A stretch of DNA of 64,000 nucleotides from Cacajao melanocephalus (lineage: Eukaryota; Chordata; Mammalia; Primates; Pitheciidae). Below, piece by piece: positions 54,067-64,000 of the stretch. The DNA lies in the NCBI GenBank assembly GCA_963573385.1, contig CAUYLG010026941.1, positions 29,314 to 93,313 on the forward strand, in the 5' to 3' direction. The position numbers and the translations under genes were made by a program. How positions within the stretch are numbered: the stretch's first letter is position 1; each line of letters begins with the position of its first letter. The notes beneath the pieces are model-generated. The model was not told the DNA's origin, made no database searches, and was given only the letters and a program-made list of their open reading frames with translations.

Positions 54067-54263
54067 TGCGATGGTTTGAATGTTTGTCCCCTCCAAAACT
54101 CGTATTGAAATTTAATTGCCATCGTGACAGTATTGGGAGACGAGATTTTTAAGAGATATTCAGGTCATGAGGACTCTGCCCTCATGGATGAACTAATGCC
54201 ATTATAGCGAAGGTAGGCTTGTTATCACAGAAGTAAACTGGCCCCTCTCACCAGTGTGCACAT

Positions 54264-54295
<32 letters not shown>

Positions 54296-54484
54296 TCTCT
54301 CTGTCTCACTCATTCTCGTTGCCCTTCCACCATGTGAAGAAGCTGTAAGAAGGCTCTTGCCAGATGCCAGCATCTCAATATTTGACCTCTCAGCCTCCAG
54401 AACTGTGAGCCAATAAATTTCCATTCATTATAAATTATCCTGCCCATGGAATTCTGTTACAGCAGCACAAAACAAAATAAGACA
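54067..54484 (+). mobile_element. MLT1-type MaLR solo LTR
   Basis: Nearly complete: begins 'tgcgatggtttgaatgtttg', contains 'caggtcatgaggactctgcc' and 'cctccagaactgtgagccaa' with AATAAA at 54412, and ends 'acaaaataagaca'. A CA repeat has grown inside it. Confidence 0.88.
54265..54287. repeat. (CA)n microsatellite inside the LTR
   Basis: Eleven CA units in the position where related LTRs carry a CT-rich run. Confidence 0.93.
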
Positions 54485-55604
54485 CACTCCCTTGGGGAGA
54501 AATTTTAACCCTCATTTTGCCACTTGAAGCCAAGCTGCAAGCCTAATGGGGCCTTTGATACAGGCAAATTCCCCAAAAAGTCAGAGTCCGATTCACTGAT
54601 CATTCATTCAAGTGAACTGAAACCCAATGATATACATTGTGCTACTGCTGTTGTTTTACCTTAGCTCCAGATATCCAGTGAGCATAATGCAGGGGGTAAA
54701 ATTCAAGGCCATTCTCATAATTCTGGCAAACACTTCCCTTGAGGAATCTGGTTATAAAAGACTGATCCTTGGGTTGTTGCCAGTGGCCTACCTGTTTATG
54801 TTGCCACTTGGAAAACAAGAGTGGCAGATTTAAAGACTAAAACTTAGGGACCACAAACTACTGGAAAAAAAATCACAGCTAATCAAACAATCTGGGTCAC
54901 TCATGGTGATGACCACAGTAGGGGCCTATTCCAGGATGAGGTCAACTGGAATCAAGGTGTTGATCAAACCTGCACCACCCAGATTGTCCTCATTGCTTCC
55001 TGGATCCATCACTTTATCACATAGAGCAACATATCCACCATCATAGACTGGCAAAAATCAAAGGACTATGTTTCTGATGCAGACATGACCACTGTATAGC
55101 AGACTTGTGACTACCAAAACTCAACCAGTTTATATCATAAGAAAAGACACATTGCATGAGGCATTACCACTCCATCCCTGTCCAGACTGCTCTTGGCAAA
55201 CTTACTACATTCCCACCCACCTCCCATTCATTCTGATCAGCTGCCTCCCTCTGCACCACTGTGACCATCATAATTAAACTATTACATATTTTCAGTTTTC
55301 AAGACCATGTACCAGATGACAATGGCACTTTACCAATGCCCTTTTATCATAAAGAGCACACAACAGCTCAACAGTTAACAATATTTAATGGATATTCCAT
55401 ACTCCCTATCTAATCCAGAGGCATCAAATATTATCAAACACTGAAACTGCATCCTGATAAATCAACCTAAACACAAAACTCCACCTCCCTTGCCCTCTCT
55501 TAGTCTACAGTCCTAAGTAGAATGGTCAATAAATGTAGCTGTCATCACAAAGGGATCATCTCCTTTTGGCTACTACCAGAGTGGTGATCAGAAAAAACAG
55601 TGCA
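54485..55604. other. Unassigned, coding-textured 1.1-kb segment
   Basis: Less AT-rich than the rest and adjacent to an LTR. One plus frame (phase of 54848) is open for 58 codons, to TAG 55022. The same phase then meets only TAG 55097 and TGA 55157 before about 55259. I cannot match it to a family. It may be decayed internal sequence of an endogenous retrovirus-like element or an unrecognised pseudogene. Confidence 0.35.
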
Positions 55605-55800
55605 GATTATGCAGACCAAGGATCATTAAACTTCTTCTGTAAAGAGCCAGATAGTAAATATTTCAGACTTTGTAGGTTGCACATTGTCTCTCACATTTCT
55701 TCTTCCTCCTCCTCTTTTTTCAGGCCTTTAACAATGTAAAGAACACATTCTTATCTTGTAAGCAATACAAGACCAGGCTACTGCAAGCTTCCTTTTGGCA
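55605..55800. mobile_element. hAT-Charlie-type MER fragment (copy 2 of 3)
   Basis: Contains 'gtaaagagccagatagtaaa', 'tatttcagactttgtaggtt', then 'aacaatgtaaagaacacatt' and 'cttgtaagcaatacaag'. A TTC-rich stretch interrupts it. Confidence 0.65.
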
Positions 55801-56540
55801 GCTCCTGGGATACACTTATTGTGAACCCTCATGATTCCACTCTGACCATACTTGAATATAATGAAAGTCCAACTTTCCCCTAAGAACAATCTCAAGGCTG
55901 TCTAACTGGTATACCTTCAAAGGAACAGCCCAAAGAAAACCTAGGAGATTCCAATTTAATTGTGGTCCGGCACCTAGAGTCTTTTATTGGATTGATATGC
56001 TCATGAATTAGAAATTGGCAAATGTGTTATGCAAAAGCCTAAAAACTTTGTGAGCCTTGAAATCTCTATTGCAATTACTAAAGTCTACCATTGTGCAAAC
56101 GTCACCACAGACAATAAGTAAACAAACTGGCACAACCAGATAGGGCCCAAAGCAAGCCTACCCAATAGCAAAACAAGTAGCTTTCTTTTTCCACAATTTT
56201 TTTGTTCTAGTGACAGCTTTATTTTTATCCTGTTAGGATTTGCCAAGAAAAGGAATAAACTCATGTGTCTTTTATAATGAGGTTTAGTGAGGTTCATATA
56301 TGCATAGCTCTCTTGTATTCTAAAATTCAAAACTATATTACCAAAAATGAAATACACAAAAATACCCACATATAATATAGCTGGAAAGTATAAACTAGAA
56401 ACTACACCTTTTCGGTGTTATTCAAATAAAAAAATGCTTACTCAATGCCTAGTATGTGAGCAGTCACATGTGATAAGTCATATTGCCAGAGCTCTGAGAG
56501 GAAATTATCTCTGGATCACATTCTTAGGTACCAGAATTAT
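55801..56540. other. Unassigned stretch
   Basis: Open frames at 56085-56556 lack domains; no repeat family recognised. Confidence 0.45.
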
Positions 56541-56760
56541 CAGGTATCAGAATTAAGACTCAAACATGCTGTGTCCTTGACCATGTTACTTACTGCCTCT
56601 GCACCCCAGTTACCTCATTTTTTAAAAGGGAATGATAATGACATCTAACAACAGGACTATTCTAAGAATTAAATGGGTTAATATACATGAAGCCCTTAGA
56701 ACAGTGCCTGGCACATAATCATCACTTATGTCTTAGCAATTATTGTTACTATCATAAATG
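56541..56760 (+). mobile_element. MIR SINE
   Basis: Clear MIR core and 3' end: 'accatgttacttactgcctc', 'tacctcattttttaaaaggg', 'agcccttagaacagtgcctg', then 'attattgttactatcat'. Confidence 0.9.
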
Positions 56761-57069
56761 TTATTAGAGTGGATAAACATAGACTGCTACATTTTAATAA
56801 ACCTGTCAATTGATCTCTTATAGTTGCTTTAATCATTTACTTAAACAATGAAAAAAGTGTAAACAGAAAATGTTGTCTCAATTTTGCCCCAAACTAGTAC
56901 CAGTACAATATGAAAGAAAAGCTAATGTGTCATGTTTCAGATAGTTACTTTTTCTTGATAATAGCCTAAAGTTTAAATTCTTAGGACCATACACTTAAAG
57001 TCAAAACATCATTGCCTCACTTTCTGAGCAAGTACTGTCTATTAGAAAATGTCATTTAAAATCTTGTAC
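56761..57069. other. Unassigned stretch
   Basis: Nothing recognised. Confidence 0.45.
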
Positions 57070-57305
57070 TAACCACATGAAAAAAGTAAAAGTAGGTGAA
57101 ATCAATATTAACATTTTTACTTCTTCAATATATCCAAATATAATGACTTTAAAATGTAATGAAATTAAGATATTTTACATTCTTTTTTTAATAAAAAGTA
57201 TTTTAACCCAGTAAGTATTTCACACTTATTTCTCAATTCAGATTAGTCACATGTAAGTACCCAATAGCTACATGTGACTGGTGGCTACAATACTAGATAG
57301 GGTAA
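57070..57305. mobile_element. hAT-type MER DNA transposon fragment
   Basis: Matches the dispersed 'caatagctacatgtgactgg...tggctacaatactagatagg' element, with its upstream 'gatattttacattctttttt' part. Confidence 0.6.
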
Positions 57306-57410
57306 TTCTGAGTTATTAAATATATCATTCTCAAAAATGTCACACGAACTTTAATCTCTCTTTCCCTCCTTTTCCTCTAGCACTCACCTTTTCGTCTCAC
57401 ACAAATTTTA

Positions 57411-57441
57411 CATTCATTCATTCATTCATTCATTCATTCAT
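57411..57441. repeat. (CATT)n microsatellite
   Basis: Seven to eight tandem CATT units. Confidence 0.95.
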
Positions 57442-58029
57442 GTGATGTACTAGGATGAGAATATGTTCCTCTAGAAAAGGAAAAACAGTAAACAATTATA
57501 GTCAACTGAAAGTTAATACCGGGAGTAGCCAACCTAAGAGACATGGGAGGAGAGGGCAGTGAGGTATGACAGATGAAGTTTAAATCAAGAAATGAAAAAT
57601 AAGTGGTTATAAGCCAAGTAAAAATGGAAAGGGTATGACAGGAAAATTGAGTAACACAGTAAATACCCTGCAGCAGAAGAAAGTTTGTTGTATTTAAAGA
57701 AGAGAAAAGAGATCGATGTGGCGTAAGCACAGTGAACAAGAGCAAGTGTAGCACATGATGTGCCCCATTAGCCATTCAAATTTTTCCCAAGGGAGACTTG
57801 AAAAATATCTTAGCATCATAGGATTAGTAGCTGCCTACCTACTACTCATTCCACTTTCTTAGTTACTAAAAGAACTTCAATTTTATTCAGTGTAGGAATG
57901 TATCTAGCTAAAAGTACCTCCATAACCAGAATAAAAAGCAAAGAACATTAGAAAACATTAGTTTAAGAACAATATAAAAAAGACAACACAGCAAACCTAA
58001 AACTGCTATCCTTTGGAAAGCCTGCTTGG
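57442..58029. other. Unassigned stretch
   Basis: The 113-codon minus frame 57434-57775 has no recognisable domain. Confidence 0.45.
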
Positions 58030-58518
58030 AAAGCTGACCCTTGACTGGAGAAGTCTGGGAAGTTGCCTTCCCCTCATCCTCTAAGATAAGAGTGGTTTGC
58101 TATGCCGAGTCCTCTACACAAAAAGTACAGCTTATACTGAACATCTGCTTTCCTTGCAGGAGTCTGGAATTTTGGTACTTGCAAGGCAGAGGTTGTTTAT
58201 ATGACCAGCCCCTAACAAAACCCCTGGCACTGAATGGGCTTCAAACACTACACCCATTAGTGTATTTTTTGCTACTGGAAAAAGGAGTATACTCAATACT
58301 CAAGTGCACCTGTGCCTTCACATGAGGCAGAAGGCAAAAGGAATCATGTGCATGAGTTTCTCCAGACTCAACCTATGTCTTTCCTCTTATGACCCAAGTA
58401 TGTATTCTTACTACATTGCTATAATAAATCTTAGTAATGAGTACAACTACATCTTGAATCCTGTAAGTCCTTCTAGATGCTCTCTAAAGTAGGGATGGTC
58501 TTGAGGACTTTAGACACA
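58030..58518 (+). mobile_element. Old ERVL-class solo LTR
   Basis: LTR-like layout in sequence order: 'gtcctctacacaaaaagtac', 'gaacatctgctttccttgca', 'gaccagcccctaacaaaacc' and 'tcaaacactacacccattag', then a polyadenylation region 'ttgctataataaatcttagt' and the end 'gggatggtcttgaggacttt...agacaca'. The open frames at 58041-58492 are LTR sequence. Exact family (MLT2/LTR16-like) uncertain. Confidence 0.7.
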
Positions 58519-58630
58519 GATAAAAATGCATACAGCAATTCTATTTTAACAATTTTTCACACATAAATTAAATTCTAGCTTTTTTTTTTACTAACAATTA
58601 ATTCCTATAATCCAATTATCTCCTAGTTTA

Positions 58631-58677
58631 TATACCCTATACAACAACATGTGTTGTATACCCTATACAACACCATG
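58631..58677. repeat. Imperfect 26-bp tandem duplication
   Basis: TATACCCTATACAACAMCATG occurs at 58631 and 58657, differing at one base. Confidence 0.9.
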
Positions 58678-58779
58678 TATCAGGCAGGCAAAATAAGAGG
58701 TAATCCTTAAAAATTAGTAGAATTTATAAACTGTTTATATTTTGAACATTCACTAAAAGAGCAGACATACAACATTTAG

Positions 58780-59235
58780 CGTCTTTAGACATACTGCAAA
58801 GTAAACATTAGTTGCTGAGGATACAGCAGGGAAAAAATCACACATGCAACCTGTCTTTGAGGAACCTATTTTCTACTTAAAGAAGTCTCCTCTGAGGAAC
58901 TGACATTTAAGCTGGGCTCCAAAGAATAAGCTGAAATAAATAGATTAAATAGAGAGACGTGGGTATTGCAGAAGTATGGAGTAGCTTGAGAAAAACTCCA
59001 AGACAGAAAAAAGCATAGTTCTTTTGAGAAGCTCAGAGGTTAATAGGGAATAGGTCCATATTTAAGTTTTTAATCCTACAATTAATAGGAACTCAGTGAA
59101 GGGCTCAGTAATTGTTACATCTGAGTTTTTCAAAGTTCACTCTGGTACATAGTAAACAACTGATTGGATTAAAATGATGGAATTGCCTTAGGGTGACAGA
59201 AGTAAATATGGAGAGAAATGAGTATGTTGTAAAAG
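58780..59235 (-). mobile_element. L2 LINE relic
   Basis: Plus strand reads as L2 complement: 'gaggatacagcagggaaaaa', 'tctgaggaactgacatttaa', 'gctgggctccaaagaataag', and later 'cactctggtacatagt'. Confidence 0.75.
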
Positions 59236-59557
59236 TATTGAGAAAATAAATTGGACAATACCTGATATTTGGTACTATAGGTACATAATTAACATTGGTA
59301 AAAAGTATCAATTAATCAGTTAATCCTATATATTGCAGATGAGACACTTTAACAAAATGATGTTAAAAAGTGAAGGAAAATTAGCAAAGACGTTTAAAGT
59401 CTAAGACTTCTTCTGCCAATATTTGACTAAGTAAATTTTAAAATTACATGAAAAATCTGATAAATGTCAATTTTTATTAAGATCTCTACAAATAAATAGT
59501 ACAATGTTTGAAACAGGCACCAAATGAAAAGTACAAGGCTATAAGCTATACTTTATG
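59236..59557. other. Unassigned AT-rich stretch
   Basis: Nothing recognised. Confidence 0.45.
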
Positions 59558-59742
59558 CAGTTGACAAATTTTTTCTGATACAGGGCCAGATAAATGTTTC
59601 TCTGTGGCAACTACTCAACCCTACCATTGTAGGATAAATGTAGCCATAGACAGTAATTAAAGGAGCAAGCATGATTGTGTTCCAATAAAATTTTATTTAT
59701 AAAAGCAAATAGTAAGCCAAATTTGCCAACCCTGATTTCAAG
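59558..59742. mobile_element. hAT-Charlie-type MER element (copy 3 of 3)
   Basis: The most complete copy: 'gttgacaaattttttctgat', 'gcaactactcaaccctacca', 'gtgttccaataaaattttat', ending 'aaatttgccaaccctgattt'. Confidence 0.75.
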
Positions 59743-60061
59743 AATTAGATGGAAGGCAAAAGTTGAGACAAGTGGTCCGGTCCTATATCTGTCCCAGTAA
59801 GAAACAATATAGTAGGTGTCCCAGCAGGAAAATATAATATAATGAATAATAATTTTTTTTAAAAATGAAAGGGGTAGTCAGCAAGTAGATGCCTCCAAAT
59901 TAATCTGGTAATACTTATGAGGGAGTACCACATTCAGAGAGTTGGAATTAAGGAAAAGCCTCCAGAACTTATGGGAGTCTAGAAAAGGAAATTCATGACC
60001 TTAGCCTCTGATGCGCTGATGTACTAAGATATCAAACACGGAATGTGGTACAGCAAGAACC

Positions 60062-60096
<35 letters not shown>

Positions 60097-61077
60097 CAGC
60101 AACTAAAATAGCAGTTCAAGATGAAAGCTTGGCTAGCTCAAGTAGGAGCTTTCAATCCATAAAAGCTATGCACACAGTCAAACCAACACACTGCAAAGTT
60201 GAGTACATGCTCTTGAATCAAGTGAATATTGAATAAATGTGCATAACTTATATCATCCCAGGTTTATACATAGGATTAGTCCTGAACCCTGGGGCATAGC
60301 TGAAAATACAGGGGTTCTAGCTACAGAGAAGAGAAAAGTGTGTACAAACTATTAAAGCAGGCTCTTAGAGAAATATTTACTATAAAAGAATTACTACTTC
60401 TTAAACAAAAGGATCTAGAAAGTAGGTCAAGTCAGATAGGGAAAAAACTATTAGCCATTTTACTGAAAAACTGTTTTCCAAGTTACAAATAATATTAAAC
60501 CAATTTTTGTCAGAGGACTATCTATGCTTTTTGACATGAAAATCTGGAAAAATATTATATTTGATTTAAATCAATGATTTATTGTATTTATTTTCAATGA
60601 ATAGTTGCAATAAATTTTTAATTATTAGGATTAGGTAGCAATAACCAATAGAAACTTCTTACGATGTGTATAAACAATATGATCTATTACAGCACATTAG
60701 ATTTTCTCAGAAAATCTCAGTACAAAAGCAACTACAATAAAGAGTGATGTGTACAAAGAACACATGTCATATTACCCAGCTACAAGTAAAGAGCTTTGAA
60801 AACAGGATCCAAGTCTACCAATTAGTAGGTACAAAATATCTGTCAAACTAAACTGATATATTAATTATGATGATTCCACAAAGGAGAAAATAATCAAATC
60901 TGCTTAAATGAGGGAGATAAGTACTTGCAGAGGATACTTATTAAGACTAATCCTAAAGAAAGAACAAGAATTTGGGGGGTATATGAAAACAGAAACATTA
61001 AAGTGTGACTTAGCCTAGAAACATTATGGGGCTGATATGGTTAAGAACATCAAAAACATAAGAAATGCAAAGGCAAA
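59743..61077. other. Unassigned DNA with a free poly-A tract
   Basis: Contains A29 at 60062-60090 without Alu or L1 sequence before it. The 63-codon frame 60045-60236 translates this tract. Nothing else recognised. Confidence 0.45.
60062..60090. repeat. Poly-A tract, 29 bp
   Basis: Pure A run with no recognisable retrotransposon upstream. Confidence 0.95.
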
Positions 61078-61235
61078 GGGGAGAGCAGTAGTTCTCAATA
61101 TGCAGCTACATACATTGGCAGAAAAGAATCATATCATAAGGAGCTTTTGATTTCATGCTCAGAAGTTTGGGTTTTATTCTGATGAACTATATCACATAAG
61201 ATTCTTTATGACACAAATAAAAGTAGCAGCAGCAG
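61078..61235 (-). mobile_element. Probable L2 LINE fragment
   Basis: Plus strand resembles L2 complement around 'gtttgggttttattctgatg' and 'agattctttatgacacaaat'. Confidence 0.5.
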
Positions 61236-61309
61236 GAAAAAAGAAGAAGAGAAGATAGAGAAAGACCACCTTAGATGAGCTTAAATCGTGTGGTAATGTA
61301 GAATTCAGA

Positions 61310-61685
61310 GGTAGACCTGAGATTCACAATTTATCATCTCTCTGACTCCATTTCTCAGTTCTGCCTTCCTCCACATGTCTTCCTCAGATTTCCCTTCTCT
61401 GTGGTTGTAATGTAAAATAATGTAATGATAACATAATGGTTGCAACAGGTGCAGATCTCATAGGATCACACCACACTTCCCAAGAAAAAGAGCCGATTTC
61501 TCTGATGGCTTCAGAGTCAAGATGATTTCTAATTTGTGATACCTCATTGGTTTCAATTAGGTTTTTCAACCTCATTGACTTCCATTACGTTTCTCAATCA
61601 ATCAAAATGGAAGAAGAGAGGTGAAGGAAATGTTCTGATTGGCTAAAGCCAGTCAGAGCCCCTGCCTGAAATTTAGTCAGTCACT
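61310..61685 (+). mobile_element. Old interspersed repeat, same family as 53571-53870
   Basis: Resembles the later portion of that dispersed repeat: 'tctcagttctgccttcctcc', 'gttctgattggctaaagcca', 'gtcagagcccctgcctga'. Family name not assigned. Confidence 0.4.
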
Positions 61686-61705
61686 TCCATCAAAATTACA
61701 CGATT

Positions 61706-62015
61706 TGGACTGGTGCAGTTGCTCATGCCTGTAATCTCAGCACTTTGGGAAAACAAGTGGGGCAGATCACTTGAGGTCGGGAGTTCAAGAGCAGCCTGGC
61801 CAACATGGTGAAATCCCATCTCTACTAAAACTATAAAAATTAGCCGAGCATGGTGGCGGGTACCCGTAATCCCAGCTACTCAGGAGGCTGAGGCAGGAGA
61901 CTTGCATGAACCCAGAAGAAAGAGATTGCAATGAGCCAAGATCACACCACTGTACTCCAGCTTGGGTGACAGAGTAAGAGTTATCTCGAAAACAATAAAA
62001 ATTAAAAAATAAAAT
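61706..62015 (+). mobile_element. Alu SINE, full length, diverged
   Basis: Complete dimer with an AT-rich tail. Flanks AAAATTACACG (61692) and AAAATTGCATG (62016) may be a diverged target duplication. Confidence 0.94.
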
Positions 62016-62156
62016 AAAATTGCATGCTTGCTTCGAGGGGAAAAAGATGAGTTCTCCAAAAGAAATTCTTGGTACTACTGAAAGAACAAAAGTACTGAAT
62101 CAATGACATCTATTACAGCAAGCATAAGTAATTTTTAGCAAGAAAGTGATTTCATT

Positions 62157-62455
<299 letters not shown>

Positions 62456-62569
62456 TCATTTTATTTGTCTTTTAGATGACTGTCATCAGTATGGTAAAAG
62501 AACTATAATAAAGTAAGACTAGAGCTAGGGAGATCAGTTGAAAATGTACTGCATAACAGACTAGGAACA

Positions 62570-62745
62570 GAAGGGAAGTTATTCAACTTAATAAAGGACA
62601 TTTACAAAAAACCTATAGCTAGTATCACATTTATTGGTAAAAGTGTGAATATTTCCCCCAAGATCAGGAACACGGATAAGGATGTTCACTTTTATCACTT
62701 TTATTGAAAACTGTACTGGAAGTTCTAACCAGGACATCTTGGTTA
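62570..62745 (+). mobile_element. LINE-1 ORF2 reverse-transcriptase-region fragment
   Basis: Matches 'cccaagatcaggaacacgga', 'taaggatgttcac' and 'gtactggaagttctaaccag', a conserved ORF2 stretch. It is interrupted at 62757 by the younger L1. Confidence 0.75.
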
Positions 62746-62770
62746 AAAAAAAAACTAACAGAGGAAGATC

Positions 62771-62780
62771 CAAGATGGCC
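62771..62780 (+). promoter_or_regulatory. YY1-type initiator of the L1 promoter
   Basis: CAAGATGGCC within the first ~20 bp of the L1 5'UTR matches the known YY1 site that positions L1 transcription start. Present and unbroken; activity not shown. Confidence 0.75.
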
Positions 62781-63394
62781 AATTAGGAACAGCTCAGGAT
62801 TGCAGCTCCCAGTGAAAGCGCAGAGGGTGAGTGGACGCCGCATTTACAGACGGATTTTTATTGCCCACAGACTAGGAGATTCCCAGGCGGAGAAGCCCTA
62901 TGGGTCGCCAGCACAGCTCTTTTGGCCGGCGTGGCTGTTTTGCCAGCACCCCGGCCGCAGCGGTTCTCCATACAAAATACACTAGTCTGGGTCTCCCTTC
63001 TAGCTGGCAAGTGGAGCTTCGGGAAGGCAGAATCACCCATTCATCCGATTAAAAAGGGGTCTGAAACAGGGAGCCAGGCCAGGAGATTCCCGGGTAAAAA
63101 AGCGCCACGAATATCAGTGCCACTGTTTCACCCGGCACAGTGGGTGGCTGCACGGGAAATCACACAGATCCCGGCGCCTTTTCATCAGGCGACTGGAACA
63201 CCTGGGAGAGAGTTGATCGTTCAAAAAAACAAAAAAGGCTCTGAGGCAGGGACCCGGGTGATCAGGCTCGGCTGGTCCCACCCCCACAAAAAAAAAAAAA
63301 AAAAAACCAGCAACTGGAAACGCTCAGGGTTGAGAGTTTCACAGCAAGCACAGCTGAACCCAGGACAGCACAGCTTTGTGAGGGAGGGGTGTCC

Positions 63395-63535
63395 GCTATT
63401 ACCAAGGCACTCCACCACTATGGAGGCAGTCCACCATTGCTGAGGTAGCTTGCCATTACCAAGGCAACCCGCCATTGCCAAGGCAACCCGCCATTACAGA
63501 GAGTCCGCCATTACAGAGGTGAACCACACTGCCGA
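63395..63535. repeat. Tandem GCCATT-type repeat in the L1 5'UTR
   Basis: About eight degenerate 17-19-bp units of the form CCGCCATTRCCRAGGCAA, becoming CGCCATTACAGAG in the last copies. The spacing is regular and confined to the 5'UTR. Confidence 0.85.
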
Positions 63536-64000
63536 GGCAGTTCTAACTACACCCATATAAATAGGACTGCAAGGAAGTTCACACAGCAGCTGGGCGGAGC
63601 CCACAGCAGCCCAGCAAAGCCCACGCAGACAGACAATGACTAGGCTGCCTCGTTGCTGGGCAGGGCAGCCCTGAAAAAAAAGGCAGCAGCACAATGGAAA
63701 CTCATAAATAAAGCCCTAACTCCCTGGGACAGAACACTTGGGAAATAAGAAGGGGTTTATGAGTCCTCAGACTTAAACGTACCTACCCAGCAGCTCTGAA
63801 TGAACAACGGAGCTCACAGTTCAGCACTTGAGATCCTATAAAGGACAGACTGTCTCCTCAAGCAGCTCCCCGACCCCTGTATATCCAAAGAGTCACCTCA
63901 TAAAGGAGAGATCAGACTGACATTTGGCAGGTATCCTTCTGGGACAAAGATAGCAGAAGAAGAAACTGGTAGCAACCCTTACTGTTCTGCAGCTGCTGCA

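Larger units (their letters stand above)
62757..64000 (+). mobile_element. 5' end of an L1PA-type LINE-1 (5'UTR), continues past window
   Basis: Begins at the true L1 5' end ('gaggaagatccaagatggcc'), so this copy is not 5'-truncated. It continues through the GC-richer 5'UTR ('ctgggtctcccttctagctg', 'gaaatcacacagatcccggc') to 'cttactgttctgcagctgct'. The long 5'UTR with an A-rich block at 63290 and tandem GCCATT units fits an older L1PA subfamily. ORF1 is expected just beyond 64000. Frames at 62704-63694 are UTR translations. Intactness cannot be judged here. Confidence 0.92.

Noticed and set aside
58041..58325. 94-codon plus-strand frame
   Set aside because: Inside an ERVL-class solo LTR.
62922..63443. 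173-codon plus-strand frame
   Set aside because: Lies wholly in an L1 5'UTR and crosses its A-rich block; not an L1 ORF.

Overview
This window reads as primate, most likely human, nuclear DNA. It is AT-rich and non-coding, and is dominated by interspersed repeats. The evidence is about seventeen Alu SINEs or Alu pieces, several flanked by readable target-site duplications (TSDs), primate-specific L1PA LINE-1 sequence, and MaLR LTRs. Older mammalian MIR, L2, MER5A and hAT-type DNA elements lie among them. I found no intact protein-coding gene, tRNA, rRNA or CRISPR array. Nearly all open frames are chance frames or decayed transposon sequence. Family names rest on recognising consensus wording by eye, so subfamily labels and edges (often +/-20 bp, more for old elements) are approximate.

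Layout. 1-9 kb: Alus, an old L1, an L1 3' end inserted inside a MER5A element, a MaLR-like LTR and further old L1. 9-14 kb: an old L1 piece, MIR, a 5'-truncated L1PA (11.2-12.9 kb), an LTR scrap and L2. 14-22 kb: a stack of LINE-1 sequence centred on one long, decayed L1M (14.7-21.9 kb) that was later hit by another L1 and several Alus. 22-33 kb: mostly single-copy AT-rich DNA with MIRs, Alus, hAT fragments and a (CA)n; 26.5-26.9 kb looks like a candidate conserved non-coding block. 33-39 kb: an Alu with a 49-A linker, a minus-strand L1PA, a palindrome cluster, an 86-bp L1 stub, a THE1/MST solo LTR with a 5-bp duplication, and paired Alus.

40.08-43.47 kb: the most gene-like object, a processed pseudogene of IGF2BP2 (insulin-like growth factor 2 mRNA-binding protein 2). 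It has no introns, carries stops and frameshifts, and keeps a long 3'UTR. It appears to derive from the splice form lacking the 43-residue segment between KH2 and KH3. It also lacks about 25 codons of KH3 and has an unexplained GC-richer 5' leader.

44-62 kb: L2, MIR, L1MA, LTR and hAT relics, a 91-bp near-perfect hairpin at 47.4 kb, an Alu whose tail became a pentanucleotide repeat, and a four-copy minisatellite with ETS-like cores. 62.76 kb to the end: the 5' end of an L1PA-type LINE-1 that is not 5'-truncated, with the YY1-type promoter motif and a GCCATT-rich tandem repeat in its 5'UTR. Its ORFs would lie beyond the window.

Nothing here works together as a pathway. The window records successive retrotransposition events. 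I did not find a convincing undescribed biological system; the best follow-ups are the IGF2BP2 retrocopy, the 47.4-kb hairpin and the L1 5'UTR repeat.
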